A stretch of DNA of 35,443 nt. It comes from Planctomycetia bacterium (GTDB taxonomy: Bacteria; Planctomycetota; Planctomycetia; Planctomycetales; Planctomycetaceae). The position numbers were made by a program, and so were the translations under genes. Numbering within the stretch: position 1 is the stretch's first letter; each line of letters opens with the position of its first letter. The notes beneath the pieces are model-generated. The model ran no database searches. It had not been told where the DNA came from and saw only the letters and a list, made by a program, of their open reading frames with translations. Positions 8,625 to 17,843 of the stretch are shown here, one piece after another. The stretch is from the NCBI GenBank assembly GCA_026400935.1, contig JAPLNX010000241.1, positions 1 to 35,443 on the forward strand. The letters run 5' to 3'.

Positions 8625-9647
8625 TTAAAATTCTCCGACGACCTCGTTCCCTTGGCGCGTGACGAGATTTGCCAGCGTTCGCAGTTTGATTGACGAATTG
8701 ATGAAGCGAACCGAGCCGTCGCACATCGCGAATTGCGATCCGCCATTGTGGAAGCTGTAAAATAGAAACCCCCACTCGTTCGAGCTGTTGATTCGCATGG
8801 GAATGCTGGCAGGAACCAGAGCCCCCGTACACCACTCTTGGCGTTGGCCAACTTCATAGGGATTGTCGTTCGTCGCCCAAGCTCCACCACGTGCTCGCGC
8901 GCAGTTCGGCAACGTCTTATCGGTTTGTGCCGGGGTCATTGTGAGTCCACGCCAAACATCTTCACGCCCAGCATCCTCACCAAGAAGGATCGTGAAACTT
9001 GTCCCATCTCGAACGTTCGCGAACTTACTCGGCCCTTCTGCTTCCGGCCGCAACGCCCCTTTCAAATCGCTGGTCATTGTCACGTCACCCTGAGCAATCA
9101 AGTCGTTGTTGATTGCCACGTTCACTCCTTCGGGAGCGAAATAATCACCGCAAGAACCGATCTTGTTCTGCGTCGCGGCATTCTCAACTTTGTTTTGAAA
9201 ACGTGGTTGAGCGGGTGTTGATGGGCAATTGAAAACTGGGATGTAAGTTCTGACAGTGTTTCCGTTCGGAATCGGCATCCCGACATTAGGTGAATATTGC
9301 CCCGTGGTCCGCCACCAGTTTTCGGAGAGAAAATAGTTGGCCTTCGAGACAACATTCGTCTGCTCCAATTGACGCAACAAGTCAGGAGCCCAACTCCGCT
9401 GCGGATCGGTCGCACGCTTTGAATATGGCAGGGACCGAAACGTCTCGTCGTGATTGTGCATCGCCAATGCAACCTGTTTCAGATTGTTTTTGCACTGCGA
9501 CCGTCGAGCCGCCTCACGTGCCTGTTGCACAGCGGGAAGCAATAACGAGATCAAAATGGCAATAATTGCGATGACAACCAGCAGCTCAATCAGTGTGAAG
9601 CCGCAGTGATCGCCTCGCCGTCCTCGATTGTTGTGAACTGCTCTCAT
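8625..9647 (-). CDS. DUF1559 family prepilin-like protein (H-X9-DG end)
   Basis: 340 aa. It has a type IV pilin-like N-terminal methylation motif ([18 protein letters not shown], Gly just before Phe-Thr), then [14 protein letters not shown] and [15 protein letters not shown], the signature of DUF1559 (PF07596). Near the C-terminus [17 protein letters not shown] gives the H-X9-DG motif. Such proteins are pseudopilins of a type II secretion/pilus-like apparatus, present in tens to hundreds of paralogs per planctomycete genome; the prepilin peptidase is encoded elsewhere. The protein should be cleaved after the basic leader and anchored by its helix. The start is ATG at 9645-9647, with no strong Shine-Dalgarno. 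It is the first gene of a same-strand run down to 5401. Confidence 0.95.
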   Translation of the reverse strand: MRAVHNNRGRRGDHCGFTLIELLVVIAIIAILISLLLPAVQQAREAARRSQCKNNLKQVALAMHNHDETFRSLPYSKRATDPQRSWAPDLLRQLEQTNVVSKANYFLSENWWRTTGQYSPNVGMPIPNGNTVRTYIPVFNCPSTPAQPRFQNKVENAATQNKIGSCGDYFAPEGVNVAINNDLIAQGDVTMTSDLKGALRPEAEGPSKFANVRDGTSFTILLGEDAGREDVWRGLTMTPAQTDKTLPNCARARGGAWATNDNPYEVGQRQEWCTGALVPASIPMRINSSNEWGFLFYSFHNGGSQFAMCDGSVRFINSSIKLRTLANLVTRQGNEVVGEF

Positions 9648-10104
9648 CGTCGGTAATTCGCTTTCGTCGTCAGGTCATACTTTTTGAGTGGTTGAATCGC
9701 ATCGCTTCAAAATACACGACGATTTCACGAAAATAGCAGAACGCCGAGGCGATTCTTTCATCGTTAAAGTCGAAAAAGCTGACAGCCTGAGTGTTCGGGG
9801 TGGGGAAAGCTGACATTGGCCTAACTGAATTCAGAACCTGCGTAGCGGAAATGTTACGGTCTCGATACAGTCCGCCCCTCTTCGGGCTTAGCCCGACGTA
9901 TCCTGTGGACGAAAACGTGGTGAGGGAGAACCGGCCGTGGGCCGCACTTCAGTTCCTTGGCACGCGGGCAAAAAAGCTCGAATCGCTCGCTCATCAAAGC
10001 GACATCTGCCATTGGAACGCGCCAGGTTCGATGGCTTTTGATGGTGACGCAATTTCGCGTCCGGCGTGTCGGTCCTGGATTCCTCTTGCTCGGAAAATTG
10101 ATCC
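9648..10104. other. 457-bp divergent intergenic region
   Basis: This holds the upstream regions of the DUF1559 gene (minus) and the helicase gene (plus). Translated pieces on either strand look like no family. A short direct repeat, aaagctgaca, occurs near 9774 and 9808, and a 5-bp hairpin cgggc-tta-gcccg lies at 9893-9905. I see no convincing sigma-70 promoter or RNA gene. Confidence 0.5.
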
Positions 10105-11760
10105 TTGAGCTTTTCAGAAGTTGGACTCTCAGAGTCCGTAGTTCGTGCCGTAACAGCGGCTGGTTACACCGTCCCTACCCCCATTCAGGCACAGTCCATC
10201 CCAATCGTGATCTCTGGTCGCGATCTGCTGGGAGTGGCTCAAACAGGCACTGGCAAGACCGCCGCGTTTGCGCTGCCGATCATTCATCGGCTGCTGCAAG
10301 AGCGTCCGGCTCAGACAGAGTCGAATGCTACTGTGCCTCGCGCAGTCAGCGAGCAGTCAGCTACCGGTAGCAATGATCGACGATCGAACTTTCAACGTGA
10401 TGACAGCCGCAACATGGCTGATCGGAATGTTCGGCCAGCGGCGAACGCTCGTAAAATTCGCGTGTTGGTCCTGTCACCGACTCGCGAGTTGGCTTGTCAG
10501 ATCGGCGATAGCTTTGCCAAGTACAGCGCGGGAACTCCATTGCGACACACGACTGTCTTCGGCGGCGTGAGCCAATTTCACCAAGTGAAAGCATTGCGCC
10601 ACGGCGTGGACATTCTTGTCGCAACTCCGGGTCGTTTGATGGATTTGCGTGAGCAGGGTTTCATTGACCTCAGCCATGTGCAAATCTTCGTGCTCGATGA
10701 AGCGGATCGAATGCTCGACATGGGCTTCTTGCCCGTCGTACGGCGGATCGCCGAAATGCTGCCAATTGTCCGACAAACATTGTTTTTCTCGGCCACAATG
10801 CCGCCAGAAGTTCGCAGCTTGGCTGACACGATTCTCAAAGACCCAGCAAGCGTAGAAATCTCACCGGTCGCGACCACTGCCGACAACATCGAACAGTCGG
10901 TCTATCTTGTTGAGAAGGCTGACAAGATCCGTTTGCTGCGGCATTTTCTCAAGCAACCTGAAGTGGCACGCACGTTGGTCTTCATCAAGACCAAACATGC
11001 AGCGGATCGTGTTGCCGACCAGTTGGATGCTTCCGGATTTCGAGTTGAGGCGATTCATGGAAATCGTTCGCAGTCCCAACGTCAGCGAGCACTCGACAGC
11101 TTCAAGTGCGGGCGATCGACCGTGTTAATTGCGACTGACCTTGCCGCTCGTGGCATTGATGTCGATGGCATTACACACGTCATCAACTTTGATTTACCGA
11201 TGGAAATCGACAACTACGTGCATCGCATCGGTCGCACAGCAAGAGCCGGTGCCAGCGGCGTTGCGATCACATTCTGTTCCGGCGAAGAGCGAGGTCGTTT
11301 GCGAGCAATCGAGCGTTTGATTCGTCAGCGTTTAGAAGTCCGTAACGATCTCCCGAAGTTCGTTGCCGAGGCTGCTCCGCAGCGTTCCAGTAATCACGGC
11401 GGGAACGGACCGGTTGCCAACGGAACTCGCTCACGTCGTCCCGATGAAAATCGTGCAGAGTTTGCAGATAACTTCGCAGAGGGTCTCGACGAGGGTGCGG
11501 AAATGAGCGAGGAGGAAATCGTCATCGCTCGCCGCCGCGAGGCCGACTCCGTTTCACAAAGAGGCCGGTCGACCCTACGACCAGTCGGCACCGAGCGACC
11601 GACTCAATCATTCCGTAACCAAGGTGGCTCGCAAGAGAATGCGCCTCGACATGGCAACGGACCACGAGGGCCACGTCGCTTCGGTAAATCTAGTGGCAAC
11701 GGTGGAAGAAATGGCGGAGGTGGAAAGCCCCATCGCCCCTTCGCAAGCTCAACCCGATAA
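10105..11760 (+). CDS. rhlE: DEAD-box ATP-dependent RNA helicase, RhlE type
   Basis: 551 aa. All helicase motifs are intact: Q motif (Phe, then TPIQAQSIP), Walker A AQTGTGKT (45-52), PTRELACQ, TPGR, DEAD (198-201, VLDEADRMLDMGF), SAT (FFSATMP), LVFIKTKHAA, ATDLAARGID and HRIGRTARAG. It unwinds short RNA duplexes, acting in ribosome assembly or RNA decay at low temperature. Two oddities. The segment between motifs I and Ia (residues ~66-116) is about 35 residues longer than usual, and it is polar and repetitive. The C-terminal tail is basic and Gly/Arg-rich (NGPRGPRRFGKSSGNGGRN), a typical RNA-binding extension. The start must be TTG 10105 or later, because an in-frame TGA lies at 10099. A strong hairpin terminator follows at 11852. 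Confidence 0.93.
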   Translation: MSFSEVGLSESVVRAVTAAGYTVPTPIQAQSIPIVISGRDLLGVAQTGTGKTAAFALPIIHRLLQERPAQTESNATVPRAVSEQSATGSNDRRSNFQRDDSRNMADRNVRPAANARKIRVLVLSPTRELACQIGDSFAKYSAGTPLRHTTVFGGVSQFHQVKALRHGVDILVATPGRLMDLREQGFIDLSHVQIFVLDEADRMLDMGFLPVVRRIAEMLPIVRQTLFFSATMPPEVRSLADTILKDPASVEISPVATTADNIEQSVYLVEKADKIRLLRHFLKQPEVARTLVFIKTKHAADRVADQLDASGFRVEAIHGNRSQSQRQRALDSFKCGRSTVLIATDLAARGIDVDGITHVINFDLPMEIDNYVHRIGRTARAGASGVAITFCSGEERGRLRAIERLIRQRLEVRNDLPKFVAEAAPQRSSNHGGNGPVANGTRSRRPDENRAEFADNFAEGLDEGAEMSEEEIVIARRREADSVSQRGRSTLRPVGTERPTQSFRNQGGSQENAPRHGNGPRGPRRFGKSSGNGGRNGGGGKPHRPFASSTR

Positions 11761-11851
11761 ATGGTTGGCTTGCCGTTCCTGCGGTGCGCGCGTGCATCAA
11801 GTTTGTGGCATTAAAATAGGCACGCGAGACGCATGTGCCACAAAAACACCG

Positions 11852-11880
11852 AAAGGCCGTGAAACATTTCACGGCCTTTT
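11852..11880. terminator. Bidirectional intrinsic terminator
   Basis: Perfect 12-bp stem aaaggccgtgaa / ttcacggccttt (11852-11863 and 11868-11879) with a 4-nt loop, an A-rich left flank and a T-rich right flank. It lies between the convergent helicase and FHA genes and can serve both transcripts. Confidence 0.9.
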
Positions 11881-11908
11881 CTCTTAGGATCATTTGCGGG
11901 CGACGCAC

Positions 11909-12766
11909 TCACGCACTCACGCGATGACGGCGGTCACCTTGATCGCGCAACTCCGCTAACTTTTGTTCGATTTCGGCCAACTGACCAACCATGCGTTCTT
12001 GAACTTCTAGCAGCAAGGCTGCAGCTTCCAGACAGGCCGCTTCGCGTTGCTCAACATGCTGCGATCGTTTATCGAAGTCCAGGAACGACTGGTTGAGTTT
12101 TTCGACAACACAACCCATCTCCTGAGTCGTAACGTCTTGTACTGTGGCAACCGGTAGGTCGCTCTGCACATTGTGTCGACCCGCCCGATCGCGATGTTGT
12201 TGGACCGCATCAATCAGCGCTCCGGCACCGAGCTTCAGTCGCCGATCAAATCGCTCAATCATTTCCATTTCGTGGTCGAGCGCATCAACCAATTCTTCGG
12301 CACTCAGATCGGCAATCTTCTCACGGCCAAACTCGCCTCTGAGCGAAAAGTGAGCAGTAGAGCGCACGGGCACGACCACGTCTTGAGGGGTGGCCGGCTG
12401 CTTCCGCTCCAGCCGCACAACTAACTGGAATGCTCCGATTTCGATCTGGTCACCGTGACGAAGAACGGAAGAACTCACTGCCTGTCGGTTTACGAACAAC
12501 TGCGGATCGGGAGCAACAACCTCAATCCAAAAATTTCCGTTCTCGAATTGCAACAAGCTGTGCAGAGCCGGAATGTCTGGGCCACCGAGTTGAAGATCGC
12601 AGTCTTCATCTCCGCCGATCAAAAACTTGTCATGCAGATGAGTCATCGGCCTCAGCGGATGCTCGGTCTGGCCTCGGAGGATTTCGAGGGAGAGACCAAC
12701 ATCGCAAGCGTTCTGTTGAACGGCGGTAGTATTTTGCAATGAAGCATTCAACGGCGAGCCCTCCAT
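11909..12766 (-). CDS. FHA-domain protein with C-terminal coiled coil
   Basis: 285 aa from ATG 12764-12766; an in-frame TTG three codons upstream (12775) is an alternative start. Residues ~30-115 form a forkhead-associated domain: FLIGGDEDCDLQL, FENGNFWIEVV, then VNRQAVSSSVLRHGDQIEIG. The usual GR and SxxH phosphothreonine-contact residues are replaced (GG, and PALHS in place of SRxH), so binding to phosphothreonine is uncertain. The C-terminal half (~150-285) is acidic and helical with heptad character (LDHEMEMIERFDRRLK, LEVQERMVGQLAEIEQKLAE), probably an oligomerising coiled coil. FHA scaffolds in planctomycetes often serve serine/threonine kinase or secretion-type systems, but nothing nearby shows a partner. 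Confidence 0.82.
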   Translation of the reverse strand: MEGSPLNASLQNTTAVQQNACDVGLSLEILRGQTEHPLRPMTHLHDKFLIGGDEDCDLQLGGPDIPALHSLLQFENGNFWIEVVAPDPQLFVNRQAVSSSVLRHGDQIEIGAFQLVVRLERKQPATPQDVVVPVRSTAHFSLRGEFGREKIADLSAEELVDALDHEMEMIERFDRRLKLGAGALIDAVQQHRDRAGRHNVQSDLPVATVQDVTTQEMGCVVEKLNQSFLDFDKRSQHVEQREAACLEAAALLLEVQERMVGQLAEIEQKLAELRDQGDRRHRVSA

Positions 12767-13271
12767 TGGCCCCAAAGCTCGGCCGTATTTGGCGAGTTTC
12801 GGGTGTCGTCAGAAGAATTCGACACACACCGAAATCCAACGTGAGTTGATTTCTCACCCCGACCGTTTCGCCCTGTGCGATCGTTATTGCCGGTCGAACA
12901 ACTCTTGAGAAGGTGTGCCGGTCAGCTTGAGTTGGCAGACAAGCATCTTGCGAGTTATGTCAAATTAGGAGATTTGCAAAAACACCTCCGATCACAAGGC
13001 TTGTTTTCCCTTTTCAGCAAACACAGGACTGCTCGGTCTCGGCAAAGTTTCACTCTCTTTACGAATGAGCCGGTTTTCGGAAAGTCTCATCACAAACAAG
13101 TTGTACCGCCGATGCCACGACGAAGACTTACTGGCCGATTAAACTCCTTCGTAGGTTTCTGTCGTGAATGCCTCACTTCGTTTGTTCGTTCCGGAGCTGT
13201 CATCAGACACTCCACTCACCCTTCCAAAGACATTGTCTCGTGGCCATCAGTCAGTTCGCAGGATTCGAAAT
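12767..13271. other. 505-bp divergent intergenic region
   Basis: This lies between the FHA gene (minus) and the serine acetyltransferase gene (plus). Translations show no family resemblance or sensible composition. The only clear signal is the AGGA Shine-Dalgarno at 13260-13263 for the acetyltransferase. No RNA gene or strong palindrome was seen. Confidence 0.5.
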
Positions 13272-14207
13272 ATGAGCCAAGAAGAGTCCTTCAAGTCACG
13301 TCTCCCCTCACTTACCAATCGCATCGTCGAGACTTATCAGCAGATCAGCACGATTAACCATTTGGGACATTCGGCACTCCCCAGTCGCGAGGCGATCATC
13401 CAAATTCTGTTTGATCTGACCGAAATTCTGTACCCCGGTTACCGACGAAGGCAGAACTTGAATCTCGGCAACGTCGTGTATCACACCGGCGATCTGATCG
13501 ACGCGATTTTTGATTCTTTAAGCGAACAAATCACTCGCGCTTTAGAACACGAATCTCGCGTGAGCAATCCAACAACCAACGCTGCGGTAGTTGCAAAAGA
13601 CTTCAGTGCGTTGTCGCAGACCAAGGCCTTCGAGTTCCTCGAAACTCTGCCCGAGATTCGCCAGATGCTCGCGGCTGATGTGCAAGCCGCGTTCGACGGC
13701 GACCCTGCTGCGAAGAATCTCGACGAGATCATCTTTTGCTATCCGGGGCTGGAAGCGATCACCGTGCATCGTATTGCTCACGAGTTGTACCGCCTACAAG
13801 TCCCGTTCATTCCGCGAATCATGTCGGAATGGTCTCACAGCCGAACCGGAATCGACATCCATCCGGGAGCACAGATCGGTCCCTCGTTCTTCATCGACCA
13901 TGGAACCGGGGTCGTCATCGGGGAAACGACGGTTATCGAACGTCAGGTCAAGCTGTATCAAGGAGTGACATTAGGCGCTCTCAGTTTCCCCAAGGATGAA
14001 AGCGGCAACATCATTCGCGGTGCGAAACGACACCCGACGATTGAAGAGGGCGTCGTTATCTATGCAAACGCAACTGTACTTGGCGGTGATACAGTCATCG
14101 GGCGGAATTCCGTGATCGGCTCCAGTTGTGCGGTCAGCAAGAGCGTCGCACCGAACACAATCGTCACGCTCGATAAGCCGCAGCTCCGATTTCGAGAAGC
14201 CTCCTAA
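13272..14207 (+). CDS. cysE: Serine O-acetyltransferase, EpsC/CysE type
   Basis: 311 aa. The reaction is L-serine + acetyl-CoA to O-acetylserine, the first committed step of cysteine synthesis, in the cytoplasm. The long helical N-terminal half includes [18 protein letters not shown], typical of the EpsC-type subgroup. Residues ~185-305 are the left-handed beta-helix with hexapeptide repeats: [38 protein letters not shown] (catalytic His), [44 protein letters not shown] and the substrate-contact KPQLRF end. ATG 13272 is chosen because AGGA sits 8 nt upstream; the open frame extends further but without support. No O-acetylserine sulfhydrylase gene is adjacent. Confidence 0.93.
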   Translation: MSQEESFKSRLPSLTNRIVETYQQISTINHLGHSALPSREAIIQILFDLTEILYPGYRRRQNLNLGNVVYHTGDLIDAIFDSLSEQITRALEHESRVSNPTTNAAVVAKDFSALSQTKAFEFLETLPEIRQMLAADVQAAFDGDPAAKNLDEIIFCYPGLEAITVHRIAHELYRLQVPFIPRIMSEWSHSRTGIDIHPGAQIGPSFFIDHGTGVVIGETTVIERQVKLYQGVTLGALSFPKDESGNIIRGAKRHPTIEEGVVIYANATVLGGDTVIGRNSVIGSSCAVSKSVAPNTIVTLDKPQLRFREAS

Positions 14208-14275
14208 CCGGAATCATGGACAGTTCGTCAGGCGCAAAGGCTGACCGAATTCAAAGTCGCTCGGTGAGTCGCCAC

Positions 14276-15709
14276 TTAAGAATGGAATGGAAGTACGACG
14301 GTGAAGGTCGTCCCTTTTCCTAATTGGCTTGTCGCTGAAATTGTCCCGCCATGGGCTTCGACGACCGCGCGACAAATACTCAGTCCAAGCCCCGTTCCCT
14401 TCGTTTCCGATTCACGACGGCGGGCATTATCCGCCCGAAAGAACCTTTCAAAAAGACGCAGTCTGTCTTCTTCGCGTATCCCAATGCCGGTATCTGAAAC
14501 TTCTAAGGTGAACTGCGACAAAGTCGCGTGACGAGTCAGCGTGATGGAGACAGTGCCGCCATCCGGAGTGAACTTGATCGCGTTGTCCAGCAGGTTGTTA
14601 AGAACTTGGCGGAGATGCTGTCGGTTCCCTTCCATTTCTGCTCGATCGATCGTCCCGACATTCAGCTGAATATCTTTCGCTTCGGCCACGCCGCGAAACA
14701 TTTCCACGGCTTTATAGACAACGTTATCGATCGAAAAGCGTTCTCCTCGATTCTTGAGAACGTCCGCTTCAGTTTCAGAGAGCAGCAAGAGTTGATTGAC
14801 GAGCGCCTCTAACGAACTTCCTTCTTCGATAATCTCACCGAGAAGTTCCTCATATTCCGTCGCCGTTCGATTGCTCCCCAACGCCACCTCAACAGAGCTA
14901 CGAATAGCAGCCAACGGAGTTCGTAATTCGTGAGCGGCGTTCGCCAAAAAGTCTCGACGAACCTCCAAATGCCGGGCGATTCGATCAAGCAACTGATTCA
15001 CGGTTTTCGCCAACTGATCCAACTCATCGTCAGTTCCGCGCAAAGGAAGCCGTTCTTGAAGCTGATCGGGATGTAAGCGGGCAGCGGTATGAATCACTTC
15101 GGCCAAATATCCCGTGGTTCTTCCCGCCAACCAATATCCAACCGGAGGTGCGCCAACCAACACGACTCCAACAAACAAAAAGACCAACTGATCAATCTGC
15201 GAGAGATCTTCGTTGATCAACGACAATGAAGCACCGACACGAATGATGACCGGAGGCCGGGCTGTGTTTTCGTGATATTGGATGACTCGAAAGTCACCAA
15301 TAGTCATCGGCACGAAATCAACAGCGTTCGAAAATCCCAGTCGAGGGACCGGCGTATTTTGGCTCGCCCAAATCTCTTCATTTTGGGTACTCAAGATGCG
15401 AACGTACCAGCGGTGAGCAGAGTGACTCAGTGCCTTACGATCTAGCTCTTCATGCAACGCGGCAGATTCAGGCGGATAAACCTCGGGGATTTCCAGAGCA
15501 ATGTTCTCCAAATCCTCTTTCAACAGCGCGTCAATTTCATGGAACAGTGCATTGCGAACGCCGATTCGCAAACCGAATAAAGTCGCCACGGTGGCAAGAG
15601 CCACGACTGCTGTGTTCCAAAGCATCAAGCGGAAGCGAAGCGTCCGACGCTGGGTCATCAATCGCAACCACTGGCTGCGAAGAAATTCAGACATCGATCG
15701 TGTGGCCAT
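14276..15709 (-). CDS. Transmembrane sensor histidine kinase
   Basis: 477 aa from ATG 15707-15709; an in-frame start 18 codons earlier would overlap the regulator gene. Order: TM1 (~28-47, LMLWNTAVVALATVATLFGL), a periplasmic sensor region of about 130 residues, TM2 (~178-198), a HAMP linker, HisKA with FLANAAHELRTPLAAIRSS (phospho-acceptor His ~260), and HATPase_c with the N-box NNLLDNAIKFTPDGG, G1 DTGIGI, F-box RLFERFFRAD and G2 GTGLGLSICRAVVEAHGG. It autophosphorylates in response to an unknown periplasmic signal and passes the phosphate to the regulator encoded 28 bp upstream. This is an OmpR/EnvZ-class pair of the CusS/QseC-like shape; the stimulus cannot be read from the sequence. Confidence 0.93.
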   Translation of the reverse strand: MATRSMSEFLRSQWLRLMTQRRTLRFRLMLWNTAVVALATVATLFGLRIGVRNALFHEIDALLKEDLENIALEIPEVYPPESAALHEELDRKALSHSAHRWYVRILSTQNEEIWASQNTPVPRLGFSNAVDFVPMTIGDFRVIQYHENTARPPVIIRVGASLSLINEDLSQIDQLVFLFVGVVLVGAPPVGYWLAGRTTGYLAEVIHTAARLHPDQLQERLPLRGTDDELDQLAKTVNQLLDRIARHLEVRRDFLANAAHELRTPLAAIRSSVEVALGSNRTATEYEELLGEIIEEGSSLEALVNQLLLLSETEADVLKNRGERFSIDNVVYKAVEMFRGVAEAKDIQLNVGTIDRAEMEGNRQHLRQVLNNLLDNAIKFTPDGGTVSITLTRHATLSQFTLEVSDTGIGIREEDRLRLFERFFRADNARRRESETKGTGLGLSICRAVVEAHGGTISATSQLGKGTTFTVVLPFHS

Positions 15710-15737
15710 TGTCTCACTGCCTTTGGTCTCTTGACCT

Positions 15738-16409
15738 TTATTGAGCCAACAGCGAGTAGCCACGACCTCGAACAGTTTGAATCAATTGCCGGTCATATCC
15801 CCTATCAACCTTACTTCGTAGACGATTGATGTGAACCTCGATCACATTGGTCGCTCCTTCCCAATTCGAGTCCCACAAGTGTTCGCACAACATTTTGCGG
15901 GTGACAACTTGCCCGGCATAACGCATCAAAAATTCCAGCAAGCTGAACTCGGTCGGTGTGAGGTCAAGTTCGCGTTCTTGTCGAATCACGCGGCGATTGG
16001 TCAGATTCAGCGTCAGTTCACCAACAACCGTCGAGGCAGACGGCTTTACTTGCGTGCGACGACAAATTGCATCCAGGCGAGCAATCAACTCCGGAAAAGC
16101 GAACGGCTTCACCATGTAGTCGTCAGCCCCGGCGTTCAATCCGGCTACCCGTTCGTCGATTGTTCCTAAGGCCGTCAGGATGAGAACCGGGGTTCGCTGC
16201 CCTTGGGCACGCAGACTTTTGAGAACTTCAAGCCCCGGCAAGTCTGGCAACAGTAAATCGAGCAAGATCACATCGAACTGTTGCGACTGAGCCTCTTCAA
16301 ATCCTTTTTGGCCACTCCGCACCCATTCACATTGATGGCCTGCTTCCAGTAATCCACGCTGTACCGCTTTGCCTAAAACGGCATCATCTTCGATGATCAG
16401 TAAGTTCAT
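15738..16409 (-). CDS. OmpR-family response regulator
   Basis: 223 aa from ATG 16407-16409, preceded by ggggagagag, a strong Shine-Dalgarno; the open frame reaches 9 codons further up without support. The receiver domain occupies residues ~1-115 with the acidic pocket EDD (7-9), phospho-acceptor Asp51 (VILLDLLLPD), LTALG and the VKPF lysine. A winged-helix DNA-binding domain follows (~125-223: ELDLTPTEFSLLEFLM, VVTRKMLCEHLWD, VIEVHINRLRSKVD, IQTVRGRGYSL). It is a DNA-binding transcription factor partnered with the downstream kinase. No target operator could be identified. Confidence 0.94.
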   Translation of the reverse strand: MNLLIIEDDAVLGKAVQRGLLEAGHQCEWVRSGQKGFEEAQSQQFDVILLDLLLPDLPGLEVLKSLRAQGQRTPVLILTALGTIDERVAGLNAGADDYMVKPFAFPELIARLDAICRRTQVKPSASTVVGELTLNLTNRRVIRQERELDLTPTEFSLLEFLMRYAGQVVTRKMLCEHLWDSNWEGATNVIEVHINRLRSKVDRGYDRQLIQTVRGRGYSLLAQ

Positions 16410-16605
16410 GAACTCTCTCCCCCATACGATTCTCATACGCTTGTGAGCCGATCACTCAGCCTTTTGTAAGCGATGCTTCTTCGGAGAGTAACAACGTTGG
16501 GGAACCGCGCAAGGAGCCTCACAGATTCGTAACCAAAACAACAATGGCGTTGCCTTTCGCCCGCATCGCGATGCCACATTGTTGGCGAAATGCTCAATCC
16601 AAAAA

Positions 16606-17763
16606 TCAGCGTTTCTTAGTTGTCGCCTTCTTGACGGTCATCTCCGTGACCTTCTGACTTTCACCCTCTTTTTTCACTTTGAAGGTGATCATCGCGCCGT
16701 CGGCATTTCTTACAGCGAGAATCTTGGCTCCACTTTCCGTACGTGGCTTACCGGCAGCTTGAAGTCCTACGAAGAGTTTCTTCAGCTCTTCCTTCTGTTG
16801 ATCGGTGGCTTTTCCATCACGAACATCGCCCAGTAATCCCTTGCAGTTTGGACTGATGAACTCTTCCAGGCCACTTAGGTCTCCACTCAATAGTTGCAAC
16901 ACAACTTTTTCTGCTGAGTATTCTGGCGTTCCGACTTGCGCACTCGGATTCTTTGGCACACCGCCGCCCGGACCTCCACCACTTCCTGGCCCTCCGCCTC
17001 CAGGCGGTCCAGCGAAACCTGCACCTGCGGCAGCGTTAGGGGCACCCGCACCACCGGGCATCGGGTTTACGCCGGCACCAGCCCGCTGCATTTGTGCCAT
17101 TTGTTCGGGAGTCCTTCCAGCAGCAGCCCCTGGCTTTTGCGGATTCGCGTTCGCCCCAGCGCCAGCACGTTGCATCTGAGCCATCTGCTCTGGAGTCATA
17201 TTGCCACCGGCACCGGAGTTCTGCGGCATCGGAATTGCGCCGGCCCCAGCTTTCTGCATTTGAGCCATTTGTTCCGGAGTCATGTTGGCGCCAGAACCGG
17301 AATTCAGCGGCATTGGAGTCGCACCAGCCCCCGCTTTCTGCATTTGGGCCATTTGCTCTGGAGTCATGTTGGCACCAGAACCAGAATTCGGCGGCATCGG
17401 ACCAGCGTTTCCACCAGAATTCTGCATCTGAGCCATCTGTTGAGGATTCATTCCGGCACCACCGTTGGGCATGGCCGCACCGCCAGGCATTCCTCCCGGC
17501 GGCATTCCGCCAGCTTGCATTCCTGGCATTCCTGCTGGCTGCATCCCCGGCATCGCTCCAGGTGCCGCATTCTGAGCAGCAGGCTGCCCCCCAGCCGCCG
17601 GTGCGGCTGCAGGTTGCTCAGGTTCGGAAGAGCAACCCAACATGCAGCAGAGACTGAACACAGGCAACAACATCTGACGCGACAACTTTTGCAATTCCGT
17701 CCTGGAGACATGGCTCGCAAACGGATTGGCCAGTGACGACAACCGGAAAACAATACGCGGCAT
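16606..17763 (-). CDS. Lipoprotein with Met/Gln/Gly-rich tandem repeats
   Basis: 385 aa from ATG 17761-17763, behind agggagag. The hydrophobic segment LLPVFSLCCMLGC ends in a lipobox (Cys ~55), so the N-terminal region before it is unusually long; an internal Met just before LLPVF could be the true start. After the lipobox come an Ala/Pro/Gln-rich stretch, GMPxGGM-type repeats, and five near-identical units of about 28 residues containing TPEQMAQMQ(K/R)AGAGA (residues ~103-236), then a Gly/Pro-rich hinge. The C-terminal ~105 residues form a small ordered domain (YSAEKVVLQLLSGDLSGLEE ... AMITFKVKKEGESQKVTEMT) of unknown family. It is probably an envelope-anchored protein with a flexible spacer. 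Confidence is for the gene; the function is unknown. Confidence 0.82.
   Translation of the reverse strand: MPRIVFRLSSLANPFASHVSRTELQKLSRQMLLPVFSLCCMLGCSSEPEQPAAAPAAGGQPAAQNAAPGAMPGMQPAGMPGMQAGGMPPGGMPGGAAMPNGGAGMNPQQMAQMQNSGGNAGPMPPNSGSGANMTPEQMAQMQKAGAGATPMPLNSGSGANMTPEQMAQMQKAGAGAIPMPQNSGAGGNMTPEQMAQMQRAGAGANANPQKPGAAAGRTPEQMAQMQRAGAGVNPMPGGAGAPNAAAGAGFAGPPGGGGPGSGGGPGGGVPKNPSAQVGTPEYSAEKVVLQLLSGDLSGLEEFISPNCKGLLGDVRDGKATDQQKEELKKLFVGLQAAGKPRTESGAKILAVRNADGAMITFKVKKEGESQKVTEMTVKKATTKKR
17056..17457 (-). repeat. Coding tandem repeat, about 84-bp units x5
   Basis: Five head-to-tail units of about 27-29 codons inside the lipoprotein gene, each centred on the residues MAQMQ. The middle three are nearly identical at DNA level and the outer two are more diverged, the pattern expected from unequal exchange or slippage. 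Copy number is likely to vary between strains. Confidence 0.85.
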
Positions 17764-17843
17764 GAGACTCTCCCTGCACAAGCTGAATAAAGCCAAACGC
17801 GATCATTGATCGTTGAGCAGAGTAATGTTCTGCAGAACCAACG

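Noticed and set aside
12875-13357. Plus-strand frame upstream of and overlapping the serine acetyltransferase
   Set aside because: Composition unlike a protein, no family, and it overlaps the well-supported cysE start in another frame.
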